From: Erodium maritimum
Taxonomy: Eukaryota; Streptophyta; Magnoliopsida; Geraniales; Geraniaceae
Direction of reading: 5' to 3'
Assembly (NCBI GenBank): GCA_963921825.1
Contig: OY997593.1
Span: 42,423,111-42,487,110 of the forward strand
Length of the DNA stretch: 64,000 nt
Shown: piece by piece, positions 10,938 through 21,945 of the stretch
Layout: the number at the start of each line of letters is the position of its first letter
How positions within the stretch are numbered: position 1 is the stretch's first letter
Program-made: the position numbers and the translations under genes
The notes under the pieces: model-generated
Told to the model about the DNA's origin: nothing
The model's input: only the letters and a program-made list of their open reading frames with translations
The model's database searches: none

Positions 10938-10949
10938 TGGTATCAGAGC
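10938..10949 (+). other. Primer-binding site (tRNA-iMet)
   Basis: TGGTATCAGAGC is complementary to the 3' end of plant initiator tRNA-Met. It starts three bases after the 5' LTR, as expected for plant LTR retrotransposons. Confidence 0.95.
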
Positions 10950-11239
10950 TCGAGGTTTCACACCTCGGACTGTCCGTCAATTAGGTGGGGAGGGTCGAGT
11001 CAGTGTAGACCCGTAGTGTTGTGAGTCCTGCTTGTGTTTGTGTGTATGTGCAGTACGGTGTTACTGGCATACTGTTTTTGTATTGCTGCGTGAAAAGTTT
11101 TTAAGCTGTCGCGGGTCGACTCAGGAGCGCTCCTGTAGTCGAACGTGACGGTGCTGATATCAAGTCGGTACAACGTAGTCGGGGACGCCTGGACCGGGTT
11201 GTAACTGCGTGATGTCAAGTATGAGGTTTTAAAAATGAA

Positions 11240-11520
11240 GCGGAGAAAGTTTTAAAAATGGTTGGCCCTGTGGGCGTGTGTGTAAGTTGGTTGGCCCTGT
11301 GGGCGTGTGTGTAAGTTGGTTGGCCCGGTGGGCGTATTTGATTTTGACCGGCCCTGTGGGCGTGTGTGTAAGACTGGTTGGTCCGGTGAGCGTGTTTTGA
11401 TTTTGTTTGACGCTGTGGGCGTGTGTGTTTGATTGTGCTTGGCCCGGTGGGCGTGGTTCGGTGTTGGTTGGCCCGGTGGGCGTGTATTGTTGTTACTCGG
11501 CCGTGTTGGCTTGTGTTTGA
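11240..11520 (+). repeat. G-rich minisatellite in element leader
   Basis: About eight units of roughly 30-35 bases share 'ttggccctgtgggcgtgtgt' with decaying variants (ggcccggtgggcgtg). The array lies where gag would be expected and has no conserved reading frame. Confidence 0.85.
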
Positions 11521-11689
11521 GGTCAGTCTTGAGTTGTCGTAACTGTGTTATGTGTTTGGTGGTCGTTGTTTGCGACGTACTAGTGTATGGGTCGCTATTA
11601 GCCGGGAAAGTTACGAATACCCTAGGGTAGACATAGCGGGTGTAAGTAGTGCGAAATTATCACCGCTAGGAAATCGGGGTCACTGGTTT

Positions 11690-12010
11690 GGCCCAGGAGG
11701 TGAAATGGGCAGGACGGAGTACCGGCCCGGTAGGTGAGACGGAACGGTTTGTACGCCGGCCCGGTAAGGGGCGCGGCAGAGTTCGGACGTCGGCCCGGTA
11801 AGGGGCGCGGCAGAGTTCGGACGTCGGCCCGGTAAGCGGCCCGGCACGGTTTGGTTGTCGGCCCGGTAAGGGGCACGACACGGGTTAGGTGTCGGCCCGG
11901 TAGGGGGCGCGACAGGGCCTTGGTGCCGGCCCGGTATGGGGAACGGCCCGGCTTGGTTACCGGCCCGGAAGGTGGCACGGCCCGGGTCGTGTGCCGGATC
12001 GGTCCAGCCG
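11690..12010 (+). repeat. CGGCCCGGTA minisatellite in element leader
   Basis: About nine units of roughly 34-36 bases share 'tcggcccggtaaggggc' and 'acgg'. The array is about 70 percent G+C, much richer than its surroundings. CGGCCCGG carries many CpG and CHG sites. All minus-strand frames read open as PGR/TGP-rich peptides, which is a composition effect. Confidence 0.88.
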
Positions 12011-12269
12011 GTTATCTTCAAAAAAAATTCGTTGTTTCGTTGTGCGTTTAGGTTCGGGGTTGTGTGACTCGGTTCACGTTCGTGCGGTTTGAGCGTTGGT
12101 TTTACGTGACTGTGTTCGCGGTTGTGGGTTGTAGAGGCCGTAGGCTCGGTGTTAAGTTATGAGGGCTTGGGTTCGAGATTCATCGATAACGTACGGTAGT
12201 AGTACAATGCCTCGGTGTGAGAGTCTCACCACGGAGAGAGGTTAGGGTTGGTGCGCTGCGGTGCCATGC

Positions 12270-12560
12270 GAACCAGGTTTTCCCTATGTAAACGAGTGTT
12301 CGAGTTTTCCCTCGCGTGAACGGGTGATTGAGGTTTCCTTCACGCGAGTGGGTTAATTGAGGTTCCCTACACGATCGAGTAACTGGGGTATCGATATTGT
12401 GAGCAACAATGTTGGCTTAGTTGAGAACATGATCCCCGTTTGAGGTTTCCCTACGTGATCGGGTCTTTGGGGTATTGAGGTTGTGAACAATAGTGATTAC
12501 TGAATTGAGGAAGTGTTCCCCGTGTCGAGTTTTATCTTACGTAAGCGAGTACTTGAGGTG
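12270..12560 (+). repeat. Degenerate long tandem repeat
   Basis: Imperfect units contain 'gaggtttccctacgtgatcg' or 'gagttttccctcgcgtgaac', followed by 'gtgagcaacaatg'. They resemble a third, older array between the CGGCCCGG array and the LTR-like module. No protein is suggested. Confidence 0.5.
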
Positions 12561-12639
12561 TTGATAGCGTGAGCAGTGTGACGTTTTGCATCAGGTTTTG
12601 AGGTAGTGGTCTGCCCTGGTTAGATCGGTAAGTCTTTAG

Positions 12640-12740
12640 TGCTTTACTAGTATGCCATAATCGAACGGGTGTCCGTGGAGGTGAGCATAACGCTCATCCC
12701 CTTTACTACTTTTCCCGCAAGGGACGAGTAGCGAACACTG
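12640..12740 (+). repeat. LTR-like module inside the internal region
   Basis: The stretch 'tatgccataatcgaacggg', then 'tgtccgtggaggtgagc', 'ataacgctcatcccctt' and a pyrimidine-rich 'actacttttcccgcaaggg' parallels the LTR block at 10615-10690. It is a diverged copy of the palindrome module lying in the interior. Either an ancestor captured a neighbouring LTR end, or this module is also needed internally. Confidence 0.6.
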
Positions 12741-13151
12741 GTTTGGTTGCGGAAAGTTACAAGTAATGCCTAGAGGACCGTGTGAGGGTTACACTAGACC
12801 TTACCAGGGTAACTAATGGAGTGGGTGTTCGGTTTCCGTTTTGGGCGTCAGTTTCATTGGATGTCGGGTTATCACACTCGTTTGTTCGTCGAGTTGTGCT
12901 GAGAGGTTGGGGCTGAGTTTAGAGCCGTTGAGTCCACCCCTGCGTCGTGACACGTCGGTTGGTGGTGGGGTGGTGTTAACTAGGGTCTGTCGTGCCTGCG
13001 GAGTTAGAGAAGCGAACCGGTACAAGAGGTTCGAGAGAGGGCTCCTCAACCCGAGGATCGGGTATGTTGGGAGTTGGTAGGCACGACGACGATAGTGGAG
13101 CGAGGTCTTAGAGAGACCGCGAGGGTCCGTGAGTTTTAGCAGCGACTGAGC

Positions 13152-13895
13152 TTGTGCGTGTATCCGTGGGAAGGATACACACGAAATGACTGCCTTGACG
13201 TGATCCTGGGAATGGATTGGCGAGCGAAGTACCAAGTCATTATCGCCTGTTACAGGCGACGAGTGACGGTGTCAACAGGCAACACGAAAGGTTCGTGTAT
13301 TCTTGGCAGTAGGATCGGAGTTTCTCCTGTCGGCTTGTCTGTAGTAAAGGAAGTATCGGCCGAGCAGAGCCGAGGATTACCGCGAGTGGCGTGCGAGTTC
13401 CCCGAGGTCTTCCCTAAGGAATTGAGCAGGTTGCCACCAGTTCGTGAGGTGGATTTCAGGATTGACCTGGTGCCGGGAACGGCAGCGATATCGATGGCGC
13501 CTTATAGGTTCGCGCCAGCCGAGTTGACCGAGCTGAAGGGTCAGCTCGAGGAACTTCGGGAGAAGGGGCTTATTCGTCCGAGCACATCGCCGTGGGGAGC
13601 GCCAGCACTCTTCGTGAAGAAGAAGAGTGGAGAGCTTCGGATGTGCATGGACTACCGGAAACTGAACTGGGTTACGGTGAATGACCGATGCCCGATGCCG
13701 AAAATTGATGACCTGTTCTACCAGTTGAGAGGGTCGACGTATTTCTCGAAGATCGACCTGCGATCCGGATACTACCAGTTGCGAGTCCGAGAGGGGGACG
13801 TCGCAAGGACTGCATTCCGGACATGCTATGAACATTACGAGTTCTGGGTGATGACTTTGAACTACCGAACGCACCTGCAACGTTCTTGGACCTGA
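13152..13895 (+). pseudogene. Gypsy protease tail and reverse transcriptase fragment
   Basis: The 247-residue frame begins at the end of the aspartic protease domain ([12 protein letters not shown]). It runs through the linker ([18 protein letters not shown]) into RT, with [52 protein letters not shown] and [15 protein letters not shown]. It ends just before the catalytic YxDD box: after YEHYEFWVM a single-base shift moves the next motif ([13 protein letters not shown]) to another frame. Protease catalytic residues and gag are absent upstream. Similarity is to chromoviruses of the Tekay/Del type. The fragment cannot encode an active enzyme. Its neighbours are minisatellites upstream and integrase scraps downstream. 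Confidence 0.9.
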
Positions 13896-14305
13896 TGAAC
13901 AGTATAGCCCGGCTGTTCTTAAATCAGTTTGTGATGGTGTTTTGTGGACGACCAGGATCCGGGAGTTAGTTGCCGGCGGTACGGATGCCGAGGGCTGGGA
14001 TCGTTGTACTAATTGGGAGTTACAGTATCGTGGAGGTTTGTACATACCGCGTGACGGCAGAGGCGATGAGCTACGAGAGTCGCAGCATTCGCGTCTAACA
14101 ATGCACGTGAATAGCACTAAGAGGAGCGCGACATCAGGTGGCATGTCTAGTGGAGCGGGATGCGGAGAGCGGTCGCGGAGTTAGTATCGCGATGCCTCGC
14201 CCGTCGGTAGGTGAGAGCCGAACAACAGCGTCCCGCTGGATTATTGCAGCCACCGCCGGTTGCACGGCGGAAGTGGGGGCACGTCACGATGGGTTTCGTG
14301 AGTGA
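13896..14305 (+). pseudogene. RT end and integrase zinc-finger-region remnant
   Basis: The sequence at 13862-13935 still reads as the post-shift RT segment [10 protein letters not shown]. Then most of RT, RNase H and the start of integrase are missing. From about 14030 pieces of the integrase N-terminal region are visible in alternating frames, such as GMRRAVAELVSRCL and AEQQRPAGLLQP followed by KWGHVTMGF. Intact chromoviruses continue from here into the catalytic DDE core, which is deleted: the next recognisable motif (AEFAYSNSF) follows almost at once. Stops and shifts make it non-coding. Confidence 0.7.
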
Positions 14306-14866
14306 TTGGCCGAGTTCGCCTACAGCAACAGCTTTCAGGCCAGTATCATGATGGCACCGTTTGAAGCGTTGTGTGATAGGCCGTGTCGGTCGCCCGTGTG
14401 CTGGGCAGAAGTGAGAAATAAGAGGTTACTGGGTCTAGAACTGGATCGAGAGACAGCTAAGTTGGTCGTGCCAAGGCGTGAGCGGTTGAAGACCGCGCAG
14501 AGTCAGCAGGAGCTATGCTGACTGACGGCGCCGACCTCTCGAGCCAGCATTCAGTGATCATGTATCCCAGGAGGTGAGCCCGAAAGATGGACTAATGCGT
14601 TTCAACCGCGGCAGAGGCGGGTTAGCCCCGCGGTGTATCGGGCCTTTCGAGGTCTTGAGTACGTCATTAAATGGGCAGATGTCGAGGTAACGGGTGATGT
14701 CCCGTGTAAGGAGACACCGATGCGGGAAAGGGATCCACGAGAGCAGGTCCTGCGCGGAAAGGTTATCCGCTTAGAGCTGGTGTTGTGGCGACACCACGAG
14801 GCCGAGTCGAATTGGGAACGCGAGGACGAGGTTCGCGCGAAGTACCCCGACCGGTTCGACTCCTGA
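14306..14866 (+). pseudogene. Integrase C-terminal remnant
   Basis: The first frame (14306-14521) reads AEFAYSNSFQASIMMAPFEA and then RPCRSPVCWAEV, matching the end of the Gypsy integrase region. The second (14633-14866) reads FRGLEYVIKW and then RDPREQVLRGKVIRLELVLW, with NWEREDEVRAKYPDRF at the end, which matches the chromovirus C-terminal tail. The two lie in different frames with a gap between them. The final codon is about 40 bp before the polypurine tract, the normal end of pol. A complete chromodomain cannot be confirmed. Confidence 0.8.
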
Positions 14867-14903
14867 CGTGCGTTGTTCTAAATTTCGCGGACGAAATTCC
14901 TTT

Positions 14904-14916
14904 AAGGGGGGTAGAT
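14904..14916 (+). other. Polypurine tract
   Basis: AAGGGGGGTAGAT directly precedes the 3' LTR (starts 14917), the plus-strand priming site of this Gypsy element. Confidence 0.9.
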
Positions 14917-17002
14917 TGTAATAACCACTCCCGGTCACTCTCAGTCAAACCTGCGAAAAACAGGAAAATTTAAAATTTTTAAGACAGACACTTAACTTAA
15001 CTTAAATTGACCCCGAGGGTCATACCGGACTTAAGTTGACCCCGTTATCGACTAAAATGAGTTACGGGGGACTCAGGGCAACTTTCTGGTCAATTTGGGA
15101 AAGATTGATTTTTCGCTGGAAAAGTCACCCGAGCGACGTTTTGGTCCATTCGAGGACCGTTTTGGACCCGAAAAGCTTAGCCGTCGTCGTAGCGGTCTTA
15201 GTTGGGCCGTTTCCTTGAAGCCCGTCCAGTTTAAAATTTTCTTGGGAAAAGTGCCCGTTCGGGGCCCGAAACGTCCTTTTTTCGCGAATCTGATTGGAAA
15301 ATATCAACTAGATATTTTCCAAAAGGTGTGGGACCCACCTTGACACATGTCAACTACTTGGTGGAGTTAGTTTTGGGGGGAAAATGGATGGTTGTGGTGT
15401 GTTGGCCGAAACACATGGTTAAAGGGGGGAAAGTTGTGTTTTGTGTTAGTTATTTTAATTAGAAAAGAAGAAGAGAGAGTTTAGAGAGAGAAGGAGAAGA
15501 AGAAGAAGAAGGAAGAGAGGGAAGTTAGGGTTTGGAGGAAAATCAAACCTTTGGATCGTCTTGAAGCAAAGAGCAATCACGTTCCCCTCATTCTCCTCTA
15601 CGGTAATACCCGAACCGATTCTCGTTTCGATTATTTTCAAGAGCTAGAGTTTGGTTATAAAATTTGGTTTAGGGTTGTGTAGAGATTAGAGAGGTGTTGG
15701 AGACGTTTTAGAGGTGTTTGGGAGAGAAATTTCACGTTTTCCGGTGACCGGAGGCTCGGGAGGAGCTCCGGCCACCGTGGGTGGTGGCCGGCCGGCCATG
15801 TGGTGGCTGGCCGGAGGTGGCAGCAGCCACCACTTGGTGGCCGAGCCCCTCCCTCAAACCCTAGGGCACGGCCAAGCCCTTTGGGTGGGGCCCACGTGCT
15901 CGGTTGTTCGTGTTTTAATTACTCGGGTAGTTTAAAACGTTCCCCGGACCATTTATCCCAAACCGAATCGAATTTTGGAATTAAATTGGAGAAGTTGTAA
16001 TTAACAGGTTTTGGGAAACTTTAAATGTTAATTAATTGATTTAGAAGTCGGAATTCGATTCCGTCAAGTGCGTTGAGTTCCTTGATTTATTCTAAGACCG
16101 TGGAAACGAAAACGGGGGCTTTTGGAGCCCCGGAAGGCAATTAACCAAAACCGGGCAGATTCGCCATGTCGGGCGAATCTGGCCCTTACGGGTCCTTTTT
16201 CGGCAATATCGAGTAATGGGGAAGTTTGGGAGTGATCGGCATTGTCGGGGTTACGTTTGGGCGTTAAGTATGTTTTTTTCCGGTTTATTCGTACTAGTTT
16301 AAAAGTACTTTAAATTTGTGTTCTGTTAGATCGTGCTACGGACCGAGACAAAGGGAAGCTCGGCGAGTGACTGGGTGTACTTCGGGTTTTGTTGGACCGC
16401 TTTTGGATCTATATACGAGGTAGGGAAAAGTAGCCGGATCTCGGCCCTGATTAGGGAAAGTTAATAGTAGAATTGCATGTGACACCGGGGTGTCGTGGGT
16501 TGAGTAGAATTATTTAAATATTAGAAAAGCATGATACGGGATTGTAGCGTTCAAGAGAAAAGCATGTGACACTTAGTAGTGTCGTAGGAACAGAGAACTT
16601 AGCGATAATTGAATTACTGGAGGCATATGACCATGCCCGGAGGTTGTTTGTGAAACTAGTGATTTTAGGACCGTTGGAGGCATCGAGTATGCCGGAGGTT
16701 GTCGTGCGTTTTATTTAATTGTTGAGTTTGGGTGGCCTTGAGAGCCTGTATTTAATTGTTGAGTTTGGGTGGCCTTGACAGCCCGTGTTTAATTGTTGAG
16801 TTTGGGTGGCCTTGAGAGCTCGTATTTAATTGTTGAGTCGGGGTGGCCATGAGAGCCGTGTATTTAATTTGGTGTCTTGAGTGGCAGTGAGTGCCCGTGG
16901 GGTTGTTGAACCCGAGTCTTGACTGTTGAGGTGTCTTGAGTGGCCTTGAGTGCCTGTGTGATTGAACTTGCCTGTGATTGTGATTGTGGTTACCTGGGGT
17001 GG

Positions 17003-17475
17003 TGAGTTCTAAAGGTCGACAGCCTGATCCGACTTAGTGTCGATGAATTGCGAGTTTTAAAGGTCGACAGCCTGATCCGACTTAGTGTCGATGAATTGCG
17101 AGTTCTAAAGGTCGACAGCCTGATCCGACTTAATGTCGATGAATTGCGAGTTCTAAAGGTCGACAGCCTGATCCGACTTAGTGTCGATGAATTGCGAGTT
17201 TTAAAGGTCGACAGCCTGATCCGACTTAGTGTCGATGAATTGCGAGTTCTAAAGGTCGACAGCCTGATCCGACTTAGTGTCGATGAATTGCGAGTTTTAA
17301 AGGTCGACAGCCTGATCCGACTTAGTGTCGATGAATTGCGAGTTCTAAAGGTCGACAGCCTGATCCGACTTAGTGTCGATGAATTGCGAGTTTTAAAGGT
17401 CGACAGCCTGATCCGACTTAGTGTCGAGGAATTGCGAGTTTGAAAGGTCGACAGCCTGATCCGACTTCGTGTCGA
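17003..17475 (+). repeat. 48-bp LTR minisatellite (3' LTR)
   Basis: This counterpart of the 9873-10345 array has the same unit number and order of variants and one unique substitution (G to A at 17133). Identity of array length between the two LTRs shows no slippage since insertion. Confidence 0.93.
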
Positions 17476-17771
17476 GGAATTGCGATAGGTCGAACCCTGA
17501 CCTGATTGAGATTGGTTACTGAGCAGCTGGTGTGCGATCCTTTGTGATCTTGTTTGGTGTTGTGTCGTTGCGTTCGAGTCCTTGAGGAGGTCGTCGATAG
17601 TTGTATCGGGTCTACACTGTTTTTATCGAGTGTCGAGTCTGTTGAGGAAGGTGACGGGTTGTGGGTCAGTTGAGTACTTGAGTTGGGGACTGTAGTCCCG
17701 GCGTTGGGTTTGGTTTTAGTGTTACTGGCTTTTTCTGCTAATTATGCCATAGTCAGTCTGTTATCCGTGGA

Positions 17772-17789
17772 GGTGAGCGAACGCTCACC
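17772..17789 (+). promoter_or_regulatory. Conserved LTR palindrome (3' LTR)
   Basis: This is an identical copy of GGTGAGCGAACGCTCACC, with the same flanking pyrimidine tract and ATAGGTACTG. Confidence 0.6.
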
Positions 17790-18069
17790 CCTAGCTGCTT
17801 TTCCTATAGGTACTGATCACCGGACGGACTAGGTTAGCTCTTGAAGTTCATGGAGCTTGGAGCGGAGTCTGGTCTTTACTTTTTGTTGAGTCTAGTAACG
17901 GATGTTGTACCTTGTCCACTTGTTGGGACGTTTTTGTATTGTAAATACTATTATTTTGAGAAGTAAATGGAAATGTCAAAGCTTTTATTGAAAACAGGTT
18001 TCAAGTGTTCATGTTTTTAAACGTTCGCGTCCCTAGTTCGGTTTACTGAAATTGGGGCGGGACATTAAC

Positions 18070-19197
18070 TGTTCTTGTATAACTCATGTATCGGAACATT
18101 TATATTTATAGTACTTGCTTTTCACTTTAATCACTTTAGGTGATACATGAGAAACACAGTCTCATTCGTAGTCTCAACATGACATGTATCAAAGTATATG
18201 TCGTTAACACTGATTAGATGCTTCTTGATCTACTTTTATATAGAGCATTACGAATGCTTAACTTTATTGCAATTCTCAACGACATGGTGGCTCTTCCGGA
18301 GCCCTTAATTACATTCATAGCACCCAAAATATTGTTAACATTTACCTCAACCAAGGTTATATATGAAAACAATTTCTCATTCTTTTTCAACAACATTGTG
18401 CTAGTGATACTCATATCATTTTCATTTTCGCAGATGAATTGGTTGCTTCAGGGATCCATATATAATTGACGAAATGAACCATGACCATATGACCTAAATT
18501 GTTATATGCAGGTATGTCCGAGATATTAAATTCATTTAGATCTTCGGGATCTAAGTTATCAATAGGACTTTATCTCTATCATTTTTCTTTTCTTTGGTTG
18601 ATGCTATATGTAAATTCATCAAATATTTTGGTCGTACAATGTGTAGTCGGCCAATGATCTTTCTCATCTCACATATAATAGATATTTTCACTAGTTTCGG
18701 GAGTTCAGCTCTATAAGCAACTTTCTTTGTGCCTTTTGCATTCGCCCCACTTCGGCTATGATTTCGGGATCATAAGTTATAATGCATAAGAGCATGATCA
18801 AGGTCTGGATATGTCTTGATTTTAGAATTATCATCATGATTTATCACATTCACTTCTAGGAATGGTATACTGCCAACATGGCGAGTTTGATGGGTTTTTA
18901 GTAATAACTCATTGTTTCGACAATGAGTATACGAAATTAACTTCGGATATATAAATTCGTAATTCCTGACTCATATATAACATATATTTTCATCACTTTG
19001 GGAGTTTAGGTTTGTATATGAACCTTTGGTCATATAAATTGGAAGAGTGCATCTTGAATCAGAGTCTCAAGCGAAATATTAAGTTTGTATGACATTTTGG
19101 TCATACAAAATTTAGCAACGACGCATATATCTATTTCCACTTGAACGATGTGTCAATAACTTTATTTCTAGTCATGTGAAACTTTGTTCTGTATGAA
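18070..19197 (-). pseudogene. Copia protease-region remnant
   Basis: The minus-strand frame at 18214-18414 reads VEVNVNNILGAMNVIKGSGR and then IRNALYKSRS. This parallels the Copia stretch after the DSxTTH protease motif, where intact members read NVNTISGxxNLIEGSGRA...IDNALYSSKS. It confirms that the sequence on the far side of the Gypsy insertion belongs to the same minus-strand Copia element. The catalytic segment itself is too decayed to read. From about 18950 the sequence passes into ~100-bp tandem repeats of the element's gag/leader region. Confidence 0.65.
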
Positions 19198-21057
19198 CTT
19201 CGTGTAAGAACCGCTCCCGGTCAACGCTGGTCAAATCGGCGGAAAAACAGAAAAATTTAAAATTTTGGGACAGACACCTAAATGAACCTAAATTTGACCC
19301 CGAGGATCATATCGGACTTAAGTTGACCTCGATATCGACCAAAGTGAGTTCTGGGTGACTAAGGACAACTTTTTGACCAATTTGGGAAAGGTTAACTTTT
19401 TGCCGAAAAGTCAACCGAGCGACGTTTTGGTCCGTTCGAGGCCCGTTTTGGATCCAAAAAGCTTAGCCGTCATTACAACGGTCTTAGTTGGACCGTTTCC
19501 TTGTAGCCCGTGAAATTTCGTAATTTCTTGGAAAATGGGCCCGTTCAGGGCCCAAGACGGCCGAATTTCGCGAATCTGACATAAAAATATCTACAAAGAT
19601 ATTTTTTTAAAGGGTGGGACCCACTTGCCACTTATCACACAAGTGGTGGTGGTAGGTATTTTTGAGCAAAACAAAAAGGAAATGAGGGGTAGTTTGTAAA
19701 TAGGTAGTGTTTTGTGTTTTTGAAACAGAATAAAGAGAGAATGGGGGGAGAGGTCTCGGCCAAATAGAAAAAAAAAGAGAAGGAGAGAGAAAAAAATAGA
19801 GAAAAGAAGAGAGAACGAGGAAAGGAAAAAGGAAAAGAAAAAGGGTGCAGTTTTTGTGATTTCCCGACGATCCGACCGACCGATCGACTCAACGACTGCG
19901 GATTCGAACTCCCCTCGTCATTCCCTACGGTGAGAACCCATTCTTTTCTTGTTTTGGTACGTTTGAAAATTAGGGTTTGAGTTTAAACGAGTCAAATAAG
20001 GTTGGGTTTTGGTGAGAATTGGTTTAAAGATGAATGGTTGAGGTTTGGGGTTCGTTAGGAACGTTTTGGGGCGAAAAGGAAATTTTCCCATTGTGGCCGT
20101 GTGGGGCCCACTTGGCCGGGCCTCGGGTTTTTCGTGTTCGGGTGGTTTTGGACGATCCCCGAATCGATAATTCACACCCGGAACGAATTATGGAATTAAA
20201 TTGTGAAAATTGGAGTTATCGGGTTTAGAAACTTTAAACGCGAATTAAATCGCTCGGAAGTCGGAAATTGATTCCGTCGATTGCATTGGAACCCTTGAAT
20301 TATTCTAAAATCGTAGAAACAAAAACGGGAATTTTCGGAGCCCCGGAAGGGAGTTTTCCAATCCCGGGCAGATTCGCCGAGCCAGGCGGATCGGGCCTTT
20401 CCGGGCCCATTGTTGACAATGTCGAGTAATTGAGAAGTTTGGGAGTGATCGGCATTACCGGGGTTGCGTTTGGGCGTCTAATTCTTTAAAATTCAGCTTT
20501 GCCTGCGAACTTAAAAAGTGTTTTAAATTGTGTTCATGTTAGATCGTGCCACCGACCGCGGAAAGGGGAGGCTAGGCGAGTGATCGCGAGCACGCCGGAG
20601 CTTGGGCATGGACTTTTGGGAAAGCGTTACGAGGTAGGGAAAAGTAGCCGGATCTCGGCCTTGACTAAGGAAAGTTAAGAGTAGAAATGCATGTGACACT
20701 TGGGTGTCGTAGGATCAGTGAACGTAACGAACATTAGAAATACATGTGACACCTAGTGGTGTCGTAGGATCAGTGAACGTATCGAACAATAGAAATGCAT
20801 GCGACACTTAGTGGTGTCATAGGATAAGTGAACGTATCGAACATTAGAAATACTTGTGGCATTTGGTTGTGCCCGTAGGTTGATTGAATTGTTTGTGTTT
20901 GTGGGTGGCCATGAGTGCCCGTGGGGAGTTGAACCTGTATTGGTTGACTGACTTGCCGAGTGGTAGTTAGTCGTGTTGTCGTATTTTCTTTCTATTTGCG
21001 GGGTATTATGTGTTATTTGGTTGTGACTGTGATTGTTCTGGTGATGACTGTTGAGCT

Positions 21058-21420
21058 ATGCCCGATGGGTGTGTCGTACCCTCCGGTACGCGGTCGGTAA
21101 AGTGCTGAGGGATGTGGTTCCTGTCAGGTGTGTCGTACCTTCCGACGCGTGATCCGTAAAGTGCTGAGGTTAGAGTTGTGCCCGAGGGGTGTGTCGTACC
21201 CTCCAATGCGTGGTCGGTAAAGAGCAGAGGGATGTGGTCCCCGTAGGTGTGTCGCGCCTTCCGGCGCGTGATTGGTAAAATGCTGAGGCTGGATTTATGC
21301 CCGAGGGGTGTGTCGTACCCTCCGGTGCGCGGTCGGTAAAGAGCAGAGGGCTGTGGTCCCCGTCAGGTGTATGACACCTTCCGGCGCGTGATCGGTAAAG
21401 TGCCGAGGCTTGTGGTTGTG
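21058..21420 (+). repeat. 60-bp / 120-bp LTR minisatellite
   Basis: Units of about 59-61 bases share 'ggtgtgtcgtaccctccgg' and 'gtcggtaaag'. Adjacent units alternate between two versions (ccgaggggtgtg and ccgtcaggtgtg), giving a ~120-bp higher-order dimer. It sits where the 48-bp array sits in the younger LTR but is a different sequence. Confidence 0.85.
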
Positions 21421-21648
21421 GTTTGCGTGACTTTGATCACTTCTGTGTTGTTGTGTGCTTTGAGGTTGTCTTTACGGTGTCGGGTCTACATTACGGGCAC
21501 GGGCGTTTAGATTTGTTGGGAAAAGTAACAATTTTTGTGTGACAGTCAGGTTATTTGAGTTTGGGGATAATAGTCCCCGGTGTTTTGTTTGTTGTTGGTG
21601 TTCCCGGCATTTCTGCTAGTATGTCGTAGTAAGTCTAGTATCCGTGGT

Positions 21649-21666
21649 GGTGAGCGAACGCTCACC
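21649..21666 (+). promoter_or_regulatory. Conserved LTR palindrome
   Basis: GGTGAGCGAACGCTCACC is followed by CCTATCTGCTTTTCCTACAG and GTACTGG. The block is unchanged although most of this LTR differs from the 7787 family. Confidence 0.6.
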
Positions 21667-21945
21667 CCTATCTGCTTTTCCTACAGGTACTGGTCGCGAG
21701 GCGGACTAGGGAAAACTCTCGAAGCTTGAAGAGCTGGGAGCGGGAGTCCGGGTTTTCGGGAGTTTAGCGACGTACGCTTTGGTTTTTGTCCGCTTGTTTT
21801 GGACGTATTTTAAGTTGTAAAATATTATTTTGATTAACTCAAGTGGTGATTTTAAACGGCTTATTAAAATGTTTTAAAATTGTTTTATTGTTTCACCGTT
21901 CGCGTTCCGGGCTCGGTTCTACCGAATTCGGGGCGTGACACTTCG

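Larger units (their letters stand above)
7787..18064 (+). mobile_element. Young non-autonomous Ty3/Gypsy (chromovirus-like) element
   Basis: Two 3148-bp LTRs (7787-10934 and 14917-18064) begin TGTAATAACC and end GGGGCGGGACA. The 5-bp target duplication TTAAC is at 7782-7786 and 18065-18069. The primer-binding site TGGTATCAGAGC (10938-10949) and polypurine tract AAGGGGGG before the 3' LTR are intact. I counted three LTR differences (8408 A/15538 G, 9150 T/16280 C, 10003 G/17133 A), about 0.1 percent. The 4-kb interior lacks a recognisable gag, and its pol pieces are frameshifted and deleted, so the copy must have been mobilised by proteins from elsewhere. Surviving protease-tail, RT and integrase-tail motifs resemble the Tekay/Del chromovirus group. 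Confidence 0.93.
14917..18064 (+). repeat. Gypsy 3' LTR
   Basis: This LTR is the same length as the 5' LTR (3148 bp) and differs from it at three positions that I could find. Even the 48-bp array has the same number of units. Its 3' end GGGGCGGGACA is followed by the TTAAC target duplication and by resumed Copia sequence. Confidence 0.95.
19203..21940 (+). mobile_element. Gypsy solo LTR, related family
   Basis: The 2738-bp sequence begins TGTAAGAACCGCTCCCGGTCA and ends GGGGCGTGACA. The duplication CTTCG is at 19198-19202 and 21941-21945. There is no primer-binding site or internal region, so it is a solo LTR left by LTR-LTR recombination. It is diverged from the 7787 LTR but shares the purine leader, three GACAC/GTGTC dyads (20690-20830), an array at the same relative place and the palindrome at 21649. 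The target is the minus-strand Copia leader. Confidence 0.93.

Noticed and set aside
11622-12021. Overlapping proline/glycine/arginine-rich frames on the minus strand
   Set aside because: All three frames are open over the CGGCCCGG array, a result of GC content and repetition, not coding.
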